A DNA stretch of 64,000 nt, from the NCBI RefSeq assembly GCF_001456355.1, contig NZ_CP010271.1, forward strand, positions 2,170,001-2,234,000, in the 5' to 3' direction. Origin of the DNA: Mycobacteroides saopaulense (lineage in GTDB: Bacteria; Actinomycetota; Actinomycetes; Mycobacteriales; Mycobacteriaceae). Positions 7,667 to 15,609 of the stretch are shown here, in pieces. The notes beneath the pieces were generated by a model. The model ran no database searches. It was not told where the DNA came from and worked only from the letters and a program-made list of their open reading frames with translations. The stretch's first letter is position 1. Every line of letters begins with the position of its first letter. The position numbers and the translations under genes are program-made.

Positions 7667-8447
7667 ATGGCGGGACGCTATGTGGCATTGGGGAGTTCGA
7701 TGGCGGCCGGACCGGGCATCATGCCGCGTGTGCAGGGATCGCCCCGGCTGGCCGGGCGTTCGGTGCGCAACTATCCGCACCAGATCGCCGAACGCAGGGG
7801 CTACCAGCTGGTCGACGTTACCTACTCGGGGGCGACTACCGCGCATATCCTGTCCGACTCGCAGAACAACGCGCCACCGCAGATAAGCGCGCTCGACGGC
7901 ACCGAAGACCTGGTGACGGTCACCATCGGCGGCAATGACGTCGGCTACGTGCCGTATCTGCTGGCAGCGTGTCTGCCGAGGATCCTGCGCGTGCTGCCCG
8001 TCATCGGCAGCGGGCTGAACGACCTGCTCGACGCCGGGAAGCGGGACGCGGCACTGGCGGTGGTCGGGGAATCGCTGCATGCGGTGGGTGACCAGGTGCG
8101 GAAACGGGCACCGCAGGCCCGGGTGATATTCGTCGACTATCTCGCGTTGTTGCCCCCCCGAGGGTGAACCCGCGCCGCCGTACACCTCGGACGAGGCCGC
8201 TACCGGGCGCCACATTGCCGCGGAGCTCGCGGCGGTTACCGAGGAGGCGGCCCATGCCACCGGCTGCGAGATCATCCGGGCATCGGCGGCCAGCGCCGGC
8301 CATCACGCCTGGTCGGTGCAGCCGTGGACGGCCCGGCCCGCAATCCCGTGGCCGTGGCGCGCGGCGCCGCTTCACCCCAACGAGGCCGGCATGACGGCCG
8401 TGGCCGACCTCGTGGTGGCCGTATTGGACGCCGCGTCTAATGACTGA
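7667..8447 (+). pseudogene. SGNH/GDSL hydrolase with C7-tract frameshift
   Basis: The first frame (7667-8167) encodes the SGNH start YVALGSSMAAGPG (nucleophile Ser11), the oxyanion motif TIGGNDVGY and a further 100 residues, then stops after a run of seven C (8153-8159). Removing one C restores a 259-residue protein that continues LLPPEGEPAPPYTSDEAA and ends with LHPNEAGMTAVADL, which supplies the catalytic His block; the stop is at 8445-8447. The gene is therefore either truly disrupted, phase-variable in the homopolymer, or affected by a sequencing error. Intact homologues are about 260 residues. It follows the HAD gene by 9 bp. Confidence 0.8.
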
Positions 8448-8490
8448 GGTTGCGTCGTACACGGCTCGTCGCATTGCGATACTTGACCGC

Positions 8491-9054
8491 GTGCGCACAA
8501 CCTCCCTGCTGATGGTTCCCGTCTTCGCCACCGCGATCGGGGTCGGATTCGCCAGCCCGGCGGCGGCAGTTGCGCCCCCGGCGGACGGGACCTACCGGAT
8601 GATCGAGGAGGGGGCCGGTGAGATCACCTGGACCATGTCCGCGGTCTGCGTGCAGGCCTCGGGTACCCGTATCCAATCCGACTACACCGACCCCACCATC
8701 CAGGCCGACGGATGCACCCTGACCGTCACCAGCGCCACACCCGACATTCTCAAACACAGCGACAGGCTCCAGAACTACTCCACCCCGGCCAAGCTGGTCG
8801 ACGACCAATGGACCTTTGTCCATGCCCGCCCGCAGGGCATGACCTGCCCGGATGGCACGTTCGCGCCCAGCCAGGAGAAGTACGTCTTCAATGACGAGAC
8901 CCTCACCGGCGTGCACACCACCATTCACAGCGCGGTGTGCGGCGGCCAGCCGGGTATGACCAAGAAGCCCTTCAGCCTGCAGTTCGTGAAACCACTCGAC
9001 GTGCCCGTGGACCGGTTCCCGCTGTACTGCGACGGGTTCGCGCACTGCTGGTAG
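8491..9054 (+). CDS. Secreted protein of unknown function
   Basis: A 187-residue protein starting VRTTSLLMVPVFATAIGVG and ending its signal peptide at ASPAAA-VAPP. The mature part has five Cys residues and several motifs of secreted mycobacterial proteins (DGTYRMIEEGAGEITWTMS; PLYCDGFAHCW at the C-terminus). I do not recognise the family. GTG 8491 is preferred because GATACT lies seven bases upstream, giving a leaderless start and a normal signal peptide. An ATG at 8440, overlapping the previous gene's end, would add 17 residues including an Asp in the signal n-region and remains possible. Confidence 0.65.
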   Translation: MRTTSLLMVPVFATAIGVGFASPAAAVAPPADGTYRMIEEGAGEITWTMSAVCVQASGTRIQSDYTDPTIQADGCTLTVTSATPDILKHSDRLQNYSTPAKLVDDQWTFVHARPQGMTCPDGTFAPSQEKYVFNDETLTGVHTTIHSAVCGGQPGMTKKPFSLQFVKPLDVPVDRFPLYCDGFAHCW

Positions 9055-9058
9055 GGAA

Positions 9059-9604
9059 CTAGGGCAGCAACTGTACCCGCCAGAGCGCGGTCCTCGGGTC
9101 GATGACCCACATCCGTGTCATGGTGAGCCGCGTGATGAGCAACGCGCCACGGATCATCACCACCGCGAGTGGTAGTTCGGCGAGCACCGCGGCCAGGATC
9201 GCCCACCGCAGCTCCGACGGTCCGGCCGTCATGACGTCGAACCACGCATCGCAGATCAACAACACACCAGTGGTGAAGGCGGTCAACACGAGCAGTTGAC
9301 GGCGCAGCAGGCCCAGCACCGCGGTGGCCACCATGAACGCCACCAACAGCATGTCGAACCCGACCCAGGTGGCCGTCCACCGCTGTGCCACATAGTTTTC
9401 CGGCAGGGTGAAGGCAAGGTAGGTGATCCAGGGAATCAGCGCGATCGAACCGCCGATCATCAGGCCCAGCCGCAGTACGCGAAACCTGCCCAGATTCGGC
9501 GGTGCCACCTCGCTGAGCGGGCGTTCCAGCCGCTTGATCAGGTCACGCCGCTCCTCCGGCGACAGCGCCGCGATCATCTCATCCGACAGATAGCTCTGGG
9601 TCAT
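9059..9604 (-). CDS. Four-helix integral membrane protein
   Basis: A 181-residue protein with a cytosolic N-terminus (SDEMIAALSPEERRDLIKRL) and four hydrophobic segments, roughly residues 45-68, 80-103, 108-125 and 133-155. It resembles uncharacterised actinobacterial small membrane proteins; no catalytic motif is visible. ATG 9604 starts the charged helix directly. It is divergent from the esterase gene, with 39 bp between the two starts, and the two may share a control region. Confidence 0.75.
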   Translation of the reverse strand: MTQSYLSDEMIAALSPEERRDLIKRLERPLSEVAPPNLGRFRVLRLGLMIGGSIALIPWITYLAFTLPENYVAQRWTATWVGFDMLLVAFMVATAVLGLLRRQLLVLTAFTTGVLLICDAWFDVMTAGPSELRWAILAAVLAELPLAVVMIRGALLITRLTMTRMWVIDPRTALWRVQLLP

Positions 9605-9643
9605 GTCCAGCTTCCTCCCAGGAAACCTCATCACAATGTCAGC

Positions 9644-11068
9644 GTGCCACCCACTACGCCGACGCCACCTCCGGCGCCGACCCCTATTCCGCAGCTGCCC
9701 GCCAACGACTTCCACCAGTACAGCCATGGGATTTCGGCCCTCGGCGGCTGGTTTCCGATTGTCGTGCAGGTATTGGCGGTCCTCGTGTTGTTGGTGGTCA
9801 TCGGGTGGCGCACCCGCCGGTGGCGCCTGCTGTGGGTGCCCGTGAGCGTAGCCGTCGGTGCGGTGGGTGCCGTAGCGGCGTGGATCTACATGAATTCCGA
9901 AGGGCTGGCCTCCGACCCGGCACCGTTCAGGTTGTGGATATGGATCGGTGTCTTCGTCACGTCGGTCGCTGTCGCCGGCATCGGCTTTCGCGGCGCACGG
10001 TGGTGGCGTCGGGGCGTATCGCTGTTGGCCATTCCGTTGACGCTGCTGGCGGCACTCGTCGCGCTCAACACCTGGGTGGGCTACTACCCCACGGTGCAGG
10101 CGGCCTGGGGCGCGGTCTCCGCGGGCCCCCTTCCGAACGAGGTCGACATCAGCGACCTTGCGGGTCTGCGCAATTCGAAGCCCGACACCGGGAAACTTGT
10201 CCAGGTGGACATCCCGGGCGAGGCAAGTGGATTCAAGCACCGAGGCGAATACGTCTACCTGCCCCCGGCCTGGTTCACGGGCGACACCCCGCCGCGGCTG
10301 CCGGTGGTCATGATGATCGCAGGCGAATTCAACACCCCGGCAGACTGGGTTCGCACCGGAAACGCCACCCAGATGATCGACGACTACGCCAAATCCCATG
10401 GCGGACAGACACCGGTATTCGTCTTCGTGGATGTCGCGGGGAGCTTCAACAACGACACCGAATGCGTCAACGGGCCACGCGGCAATGCCGCTGACCATCT
10501 CACCGAAGATGTTCGGCCCTATGTAATTTCGGAGTTCAACGGGTCGTCTGATCCGGCGAACTGGGCTGTCGTCGGTTGGTCGATGGGTGGGACTTGCGCC
10601 ATCGACCTGACGGTCATGCATCCGGACCTGTTCTCCACCTTCGTCGACATCGCCGGCGACCACGGGCCCACTGCGGGTACCAAGCAGCAGACCATCGACC
10701 GGTTGTACGGCGGCGATGCGGCGCGTTGGGATGCTTTCGACCCGCGCACCGTGATGGCCAAGCACGGACCGTATACCGGTGTGGCCGGGTGGTTCGAGGA
10801 GGCCATACCCCCCGCGGACAGCAAGAAACCCGGCGGTGTCAAGCGGCCGACCGCGGACACGCCCACCGGAATCGGTGGACACGACGATGTCACCGATGAC
10901 GATCGGGAGGGTGCTGCCGCGGATCTCTGCGCCGCGGCACAGCAGGTGCAGATCTCCTGCTCCATTCACCAGATGATCAGCGGACACACCTGGCAATTCG
11001 CCAGCCGGACCTTCTCGGATGCGCTGCCGTGGCTGGTGGCCCAGATCCGTACCCCGGGGAGCTCCTGA
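9644..11068 (+). CDS. Membrane-anchored esterase (PF00756-like alpha/beta hydrolase)
   Basis: A 474-residue protein. A Pro/Thr-rich N-terminus is followed by four hydrophobic segments (about residues 35-55, 65-83, 100-117, 127-145) and an extracellular alpha/beta-hydrolase domain from about residue 180. The nucleophile elbow is GWSMGGTCA; the catalytic His is probably in ISGHTWQFASRTF near the C-terminus. The fold resembles mycolyltransferase/esterase D-type enzymes (antigen 85 relatives), but the antigen 85 mycolate site is not evident. GTG 9644 lies eight bases after CACAAT and fits leaderless initiation; no strong ribosome-binding site helps decide it. Substrate probably a cell-envelope ester, by inference. 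Confidence 0.8.
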   Translation: MPPTTPTPPPAPTPIPQLPANDFHQYSHGISALGGWFPIVVQVLAVLVLLVVIGWRTRRWRLLWVPVSVAVGAVGAVAAWIYMNSEGLASDPAPFRLWIWIGVFVTSVAVAGIGFRGARWWRRGVSLLAIPLTLLAALVALNTWVGYYPTVQAAWGAVSAGPLPNEVDISDLAGLRNSKPDTGKLVQVDIPGEASGFKHRGEYVYLPPAWFTGDTPPRLPVVMMIAGEFNTPADWVRTGNATQMIDDYAKSHGGQTPVFVFVDVAGSFNNDTECVNGPRGNAADHLTEDVRPYVISEFNGSSDPANWAVVGWSMGGTCAIDLTVMHPDLFSTFVDIAGDHGPTAGTKQQTIDRLYGGDAARWDAFDPRTVMAKHGPYTGVAGWFEEAIPPADSKKPGGVKRPTADTPTGIGGHDDVTDDDREGAAADLCAAAQQVQISCSIHQMISGHTWQFASRTFSDALPWLVAQIRTPGSS

Positions 11069-11072
11069 GGCC

Positions 11073-11546
11073 TTACGGCGACCCGACCTGGTTCCGCAGC
11101 GCCTCCAGCAGCTCCTGCCACCATTGGCCGTGCCGCCGCAGGAACAGTCCGTCGGGAAAGGTATGGCGGGCAACGTGGTCCTGTGGAACGGACTCCCAGC
11201 CGAGGTGCTCGACCGTCACCCGGGTCTCGTCACCGACCGGCTCGAACCGTACCTCGACGGTCGTCATCTGGTCATCGGCAAAACTTTCCTGGCGCCAGGT
11301 CAGGCTCAGCCGCCTGCCCGGTTCCCACGCGGTCACCCTGCCGATCTCGAACTCGGTACCGTCCGGGTATGACTCGACGAAACGGCCATCCACGTACGGC
11401 TCGATGGCAAGCGTCCCAGCACGTTTCCGGGTGAATCGAAACAGAGTATTGGGCTGCCACCACATCCCGATGTCGTTGACGAACACCTCGAATGCCTGGG
11501 CCGGGGTGGCGCGCACCCGCAGCGCAACCTGTATCCGTGAGGTCAT
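11073..11546 (-). CDS. AHSA1/SRPBCC domain protein
   Basis: A 157-residue helix-grip protein (VALRVRATPAQAFEVFVND, then a Trp-rich C-terminal helix GQWWQELLEALRNQV). AHSA1-like members are commonly encoded beside ArsR regulators. Its ATG shares an ATGA overlap with the ArsR stop, making it the last gene of a VOC-ArsR-SRPBCC operon. Function unknown; binding of a small hydrophobic ligand is the usual expectation. Confidence 0.85.
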   Translation of the reverse strand: MTSRIQVALRVRATPAQAFEVFVNDIGMWWQPNTLFRFTRKRAGTLAIEPYVDGRFVESYPDGTEFEIGRVTAWEPGRRLSLTWRQESFADDQMTTVEVRFEPVGDETRVTVEHLGWESVPQDHVARHTFPDGLFLRRHGQWWQELLEALRNQVGSP

Positions 11547-11893
11547 GGGATCTGCTGTCCCTCGATGTGCTCCTTGAAAGCCAACAGCTGTGTGGCCCAG
11601 AGTTTTTCGATCTCGTCGAGCCACGTCCTCAGTTCGGCCATGGGAGCCGGTCGCAGTGTGTAGATACGTACACGCGCGTCGAACTCCGGATGAGATTCCT
11701 CGACCAGTGCGCTGGCCTTGAGGGTCCGCAGATGCCTGCTCAGGGCGGCCGGAGTCAGGCCGACGGCCTGCGCGATGTCCCCAGCGCGAGATGGTCGATC
11801 CCGCAGCACCTCGACGATTCGTCGCCGATTGGGGTCGGCCAGCGCGGCGAGCGTGCGATCTAAACTCGCGGGCGCCGCGGAGGGACTCGTCAA
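11543..11893 (-). CDS. ArsR/SmtB family regulator
   Basis: A 116-residue winged-helix regulator (LAALADPNRRRIVEVLRDR; recognition helix GLTPAALSRHLRTLKASALV; wing ESHPEFDARVRIYTLRPAP). No metal-binding Cys cluster is present, so it belongs to the metal-independent branch usually paired with SRPBCC proteins. The start is a TTG (11891-11893) forming a TTGA overlap with the stop of the VOC gene; no ATG or GTG is available before the conserved domain. It probably autoregulates the three-gene operon. Confidence 0.83.
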   Translation of the reverse strand: MTSPSAAPASLDRTLAALADPNRRRIVEVLRDRPSRAGDIAQAVGLTPAALSRHLRTLKASALVEESHPEFDARVRIYTLRPAPMAELRTWLDEIEKLWATQLLAFKEHIEGQQIP

Positions 11894-12342
11894 ACCCAGC
11901 CCTCGATGTTCAAGCCGCTTGCCTTTTCGGCGTCTTCGCGTGAGACGGTCCGGACGGTCTGACCGAAGGTCCACACATGGCCCTCGGGGTCCTGGGCCCG
12001 GTACACCCGGTCGCCGTAGAACTGGTCGGCCGGGCGCATCAAGATCTTGGCTCCGGCGGCCTCGGCCTGCCGACAATGCGTATCGATATCGCCGTCTACC
12101 TGAACGTGGATCGTCTGCGTACACCTGCCACCCACCGACTTGGGGCTCGCGACGCTGGCATCCCACTCGGATCCGACCATGAGATAGGAATCCCCGAAAC
12201 GCATCTCGGAATGTTCAAGCTTGCCGCCGTTGTCGGTGATGACCATGGATCGTTCGAAGCCGAAGGCCTTCTCCAGCCAGTCGAGGGCTGCCGACGGGTC
12301 CTGGTAGACCACCGCCGAGGCCAAACTCGGGCGTGCGCTCAT
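11890..12342 (-). CDS. VOC family (glyoxalase/PhnB-like) protein
   Basis: A 150-residue vicinal-oxygen-chelate protein with two beta-alpha-beta-beta-beta modules (VVYQDPSAALDWLEKAFGF; IHVQVDGDIDTHCRQAEAAG) and the terminal DPEGHVWTFGQTV motif. This type lacks an assigned reaction. ATG 12342 is chosen because GAAGGG lies eight bases upstream; a GTG nine bases earlier would be too close to it. It is first in the operon with the ArsR and AHSA1 genes. Confidence 0.83.
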   Translation of the reverse strand: MSARPSLASAVVYQDPSAALDWLEKAFGFERSMVITDNGGKLEHSEMRFGDSYLMVGSEWDASVASPKSVGGRCTQTIHVQVDGDIDTHCRQAEAAGAKILMRPADQFYGDRVYRAQDPEGHVWTFGQTVRTVSREDAEKASGLNIEGWV

Positions 12343-12419
12343 TGACTTCACCCTTCAATTCGGATACCTGACGGTTGATATTTAATGCTTGCGTTGAATA
12401 TCTGTCAACGGTCATTCGG

Positions 12420-12476
12420 CGAGCAGACGTAAAAGTCCCGAACACGCGGCGTGTTGGGGACTTTTACGTCTGCTCG
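12420..12476. terminator. Long near-perfect palindrome, terminator-like
   Basis: Two arms of 27 bases pair with a single G/G mismatch (12440/12456) around the centre at 12448. The core (GTCCCGAACACG against its complement) is flanked by AAAA and TTTT, so on either strand the hairpin is followed by a short T run; the outer arms read CGAGCAGACG and CGTCTGCTCG. It lies between the end of the F420 oxidoreductase gene and the VOC operon (both minus). It could be a terminator or one copy of a dispersed palindromic element. Confidence 0.65.
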
Positions 12477-12493
12477 CGATGGAGAGGGGTGCC

Positions 12494-13366
12494 CTAGGGG
12501 TTGACCTTGGAGATGACGCGCTCGGCGAAGCTCTCCAGGTTCTTGATCTTGGTGTCCAGCGGCTCGGTGTCTGGCCCCATGACGTAGGGAATGCGGAAGC
12601 CCACGATGACATCCGTTACACCCTTGTCTTCCAGGCGCTTTACGCCATCGACTGTGAATCCGTCGATGGAGATCACGTGGATCTCGAACGGTTTGTCGGC
12701 CGTTCCTTCTTCTTCGCGGAACTTGTTCAGCTTGGCCAGCAGCTCGTCCAGATCCTCGGTGCCGCCACCGTGCATCCAGCCGTCGCACCGCGCGGCGCGG
12801 CGCAGGGCGGCGTCGGCATGCCCGCCGATGAGGATCGGAATCGGCCGGGTGGGTGCGGGGGTCATCTTGGTCTTGGGGATGTCGTAGAACTCGCCGTGGA
12901 ACTCGAAATACTCACCGGTGGTGAGCCCCTGGATGATCTCGATGCACTCGTCCATGCGCTTCCCGCGCTTGGCGAACGGCACGTTCATGAGCTCGTAGTC
13001 CTCGGGCCACGGGCTGGTGCCCACGCCGAGGCCGAGTCGGTTGCCCGTCAGGGCGGCGATGGACGATGCCTGCTTGGCCACCAGCGCGGGTGGGCGGATG
13101 GGCAGCTTGAGCACGAAGACGTCGAAACGCAGCGTGGTCGTCACCGCGCCGAGGGCGGCGGCAAGTGTGAGGGCCTCGATGAAGGGCTTGCCGTCCAGGA
13201 ATTCGCGACTGCCATCGGGTGTGTACGGATACTTCGAATCCGATTCGTACGGGTAGGCCAGGCTGTCACCGATGACCATGGCGTTGTAACCCGCAGATTC
13301 GGCGGCCTTGGCGAGCGGGATGTAATACGACGTGTCGGTCATCGCCTCGGCGAAGGTGAACCGCAT
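12494..13366 (-). CDS. LLM class F420-dependent oxidoreductase
   Basis: A 290-residue luciferase-like monooxygenase-fold protein (TIM barrel). Diagnostic segments are TTTLRFDVFVLKLPIRPPALVAKQ, GNRLGLGVGTSPWPEDYEL and RPIPILIGGHADAALRRAA. In mycobacteria such proteins mostly use coenzyme F420 rather than FMN. ATG 13366 is preceded by an excellent AGGAGGA ribosome-binding site. No neighbour reveals the substrate. Confidence 0.88.
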   Translation of the reverse strand: MRFTFAEAMTDTSYYIPLAKAAESAGYNAMVIGDSLAYPYESDSKYPYTPDGSREFLDGKPFIEALTLAAALGAVTTTLRFDVFVLKLPIRPPALVAKQASSIAALTGNRLGLGVGTSPWPEDYELMNVPFAKRGKRMDECIEIIQGLTTGEYFEFHGEFYDIPKTKMTPAPTRPIPILIGGHADAALRRAARCDGWMHGGGTEDLDELLAKLNKFREEEGTADKPFEIHVISIDGFTVDGVKRLEDKGVTDVIVGFRIPYVMGPDTEPLDTKIKNLESFAERVISKVNP

Positions 13367-13452
13367 AGATTCCTCCTTGAATGCGCGGTTGGTCTCGGTA
13401 CTACGCACTCTAGCGGTTGCGAAATCTGAACTCGCATATTGGTTTTGCGGTG

Positions 13453-13833
13453 TCAATGAGCCTTCTCGTCGGCCCCGGCGATGGCGAAAAACACTGCCGG
13501 AACAACGATTTCGACCGCAAGCATGACAATCCAGAAGGGGTGCGGCTGTCCCCTGTCGATCAGCGAGGCCACTCGGCCGAGCCCGCCCACCAGCAGGCCC
13601 GCTGCCAGGAATCGGATGGCAGTAGCCGGGATGGGCGACTGCCGGGCGGCCCAGATCCACGCCAGGCCGTAGACGGCGAACAGTCCGGCGAAGAATCGCT
13701 CCTGACTGTCGGTGCTCGCGGTGATCTCTCCCCCGCCGAAGACCGTCTCCGCACCGCCGATGACGTGATATAGGCCGATGGCCAGGCAGATCACGCCGGT
13801 CAGAATCGCCAGGTACTTGAGTGCTTTGTCCAT
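13453..13833 (-). CDS. DUF4345-like four-helix membrane protein
   Basis: A 126-residue protein with four hydrophobic helices (starting YLAILTGVICLAIGLYHVIGG; then FFAGLFAVYGLAWIWAARQ, AIRFLAAGLLVGGLGRVASL and FWIVMLAVEIVVPAVFFAIAG). The layout fits DUF4345 proteins, which have no known function. It is divergent from the TetR gene at 13934 with a palindromic operator in between, so it is the probable target of that repressor. Confidence 0.78.
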   Translation of the reverse strand: MDKALKYLAILTGVICLAIGLYHVIGGAETVFGGGEITASTDSQERFFAGLFAVYGLAWIWAARQSPIPATAIRFLAAGLLVGGLGRVASLIDRGQPHPFWIVMLAVEIVVPAVFFAIAGADEKAH

Positions 13834-13866
13834 CTCCGCGTCCTTCGTGATCTCCGATAGAGTTGA

Positions 13867-13878
13867 TAGAACGTTCTA
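13867..13878. promoter_or_regulatory. TetR operator candidate
   Basis: TAGAACGTTCTA is a perfect 12-bp palindrome in the 100-bp gap between the DUF4345-like gene (start 13833) and the divergent tetR (start 13934), 55 bp upstream of the latter. Position and symmetry fit autoregulation and control of the membrane-protein gene. Confidence 0.6.
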
Positions 13879-13933
13879 GTGAGACCGTACAATGCGACGT
13901 AGCCGCGTACAAGGCTTCTCGAAAGGACGCGCC

Positions 13934-14521
13934 ATGCCCGCCGATACCCGCGATCGAATCGTCGCCGCCGCCTGCGAGCTGTTTCGGCGGCAAGGCATGA
14001 CGGGCACCGGGCTCAAGCAGATCGCGCAGAGTGCGGGTGCACCCTTCGGGTCGATCTATCACTTCTTTCCCGGCGGTAAGGCGCAGTTGGCCGATGAGGC
14101 CATTCGTGCTTCCGGTGTGATGTACCGAGATCTGGTGCTGGCGATCTTCGACCAAGCCGGCCCGGACCTTGCTGCCACAATCCGAGGCGCCTTCGCGGCC
14201 GCGGCCGACAACCTCATCGCGACCGACTACGCCGACGCGTGCCCCATCGCCACGATCGCACTGGAGGTCGCGAGCACCGACGAAACGCTGCGGCGTGCCA
14301 CTGCTGATGTGTTCACCGACTGGATCGAGCAAGGCGCCGAGCGCATCGCGGGATCGGGTCTGCCGCCCGAGGTGCGTCGCCGTCTCATGCTGGGATTCAT
14401 CACCAGCTTGGAGGGCGCGTTCGTACTCAGCCGGGCGTTGCGCAGTCCCGAGCCGCTGTTGGCTGCGGGTGAGACGGTTGCGGCCGCGGCGACATCGGCG
14501 CTGGCCGCAACCCCGGAGTAG
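13934..14521 (+). CDS. TetR family regulator (LmrA/YxaF-like)
   Basis: A 195-residue repressor: helix-turn-helix RIVAAACELFRRQGMTGTGL followed by IAQSAGAPFGSIYHFFPGGK, the signature of the LmrA/YxaF branch. The C-terminal domain has the ACPIATIALEVAS segment of that branch. ATG 13934 is preceded by GAAAGGA. Likely controls the divergent DUF4345-like gene. Ligand unknown. Confidence 0.88.
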   Translation: MPADTRDRIVAAACELFRRQGMTGTGLKQIAQSAGAPFGSIYHFFPGGKAQLADEAIRASGVMYRDLVLAIFDQAGPDLAATIRGAFAAAADNLIATDYADACPIATIALEVASTDETLRRATADVFTDWIEQGAERIAGSGLPPEVRRRLMLGFITSLEGAFVLSRALRSPEPLLAAGETVAAAATSALAATPE

Positions 14522-14589
14522 GGCAGACGGAACAAAACGGACCGCAGTCCGGTTAATGCTGGCATAGAAACGCCACAAGGAGGTTTTGC

Positions 14590-15570
14590 ATGCCAGCCAT
14601 CACCGTGTCGGCACAGGACGCCCTGACCCTGCCGCGCATCCCAGCTCCCGAGCCTTCCGATACCGAACGTCCGGTGCGCTCCGTCACCAGCGGGCCGCGA
14701 GGATACGAAGGTGAAGGCTTTCCCGTCGTGCGCGCCTTCGCGGGTGTGCCGTCCTCTGAATTGGACCCGTTCATCCACATGGACCAGATGGGAGAGGTCG
14801 AGTACGAACCGGGCGAACCTCGTGGGACGGATTGGCACCCGCACCGCGGCTTCGAGACGGTGACCTACATGATCGACGGGCGGTTCGCCCATCAGGATTC
14901 GCACGGAGGCGGTGGACTCATCCACGACGGTGCCACCCAATGGATGACCGCCGGCTCGGGAATTCTGCATATCGAAACTCCCCCAGCCGAATTGGTGGAG
15001 AGCGGCGGAATCTTCCACGGCATCCAGCTCTGGGTCAACCTGCCGGCCCGCGACAAATTCCTGACCCCCGCCTATCAGGCCATCGAGGGAGCCGAAACCA
15101 CGCTGGTGAGCTCGCCCGACGGCGGAGCATTGGTACGGATCATCGCCGGCGATGTCGGCCCACACCACGGACCCGGTAGCACGCACACGCCAATCACCCT
15201 GGCGCATGCGAGTATCCAACCCGGGGCGCAGCTGAACATTCCCTGGAATCGGGACTTCAACGCGCTGGTGTACGTGCTTTCCGGACGTGGCACCATCGGC
15301 GCGTTGGGGCATCCGATCCAGCAGGGGCAACTTGCCGTGCTGGGTCCCGGCGACCGGATCACGGTGGGTGCCGACACCGAACAGGACAGCAACCGCCCCG
15401 CGCTGGAGGTGCTGTTACTGGGTGGCCGACCCATCCGGGAACGGGTCGTGGCCTATGGACCGTTCGTGATGAACACCAAGGCGGAGTTGATCCAGGCCGT
15501 GGAGGACTATCAGGCAGGTCGGTTCGGGGCCATTCCGCCCAACGCCCTCATGCCACACGTCGCGCGCTGA
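14590..15570 (+). CDS. Pirin family bicupin protein
   Basis: A 326-residue bicupin. The N-terminal metal-binding cupin motif DWHPHRGFETVTYMIDGRFAH and the following GILHIETP carry the conserved His residues of pirins. The C-terminal cupin (YVLSGRGTIGALGHPIQQGQ) lacks metal ligands, as usual. Some pirins are quercetin dioxygenases, others act as redox-sensing cofactors of regulators; which applies here is unknown. ATG follows a strong AAGGAGG site. Convergent with the AraC-type gene, with a hairpin at the junction. Confidence 0.9.
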   Translation: MPAITVSAQDALTLPRIPAPEPSDTERPVRSVTSGPRGYEGEGFPVVRAFAGVPSSELDPFIHMDQMGEVEYEPGEPRGTDWHPHRGFETVTYMIDGRFAHQDSHGGGGLIHDGATQWMTAGSGILHIETPPAELVESGGIFHGIQLWVNLPARDKFLTPAYQAIEGAETTLVSSPDGGALVRIIAGDVGPHHGPGSTHTPITLAHASIQPGAQLNIPWNRDFNALVYVLSGRGTIGALGHPIQQGQLAVLGPGDRITVGADTEQDSNRPALEVLLLGGRPIRERVVAYGPFVMNTKAELIQAVEDYQAGRFGAIPPNALMPHVAR

Positions 15571-15578
15571 CCGTGAAT

Positions 15579-15609
15579 TGCCTACCGCCGGAATGCTCGG
15601 CGGTAGGCA
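15579..15609. terminator. Bidirectional terminator hairpin between pirin and GlxA-type gene
   Basis: TGCCTACCGCCG (15579-15590) and its exact complement CGGCGGTAGGCA (15598-15609) form a 12-bp stem with a 7-nt loop, placed just after the pirin stop and spanning the last codons of the convergent regulator gene. Confidence 0.6.

Noticed and set aside
8153..8167. Programmed ribosomal frameshift in the SGNH gene
   Set aside because: The C tract could allow slippage, but no stimulatory structure is evident and homologues are encoded in one frame; mutation or sequencing error is simpler.
5981..8275. Open frame of more than 700 codons on the minus strand
   Set aside because: It is antisense or out-of-frame to the flavoprotein, HAD and SGNH genes, which have clear motifs; high GC content keeps such frames open.
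9605..11173. Long minus-strand frame opposite the esterase gene
   Set aside because: No recognisable domain; the plus strand carries a complete esterase with signal helices and a GWSMGG motif.
13367..14578. N-terminal extension of the F420 oxidoreductase frame
   Set aside because: The extension crosses the DUF4345 and TetR genes; a strong AGGAGGA site precedes ATG 13366.
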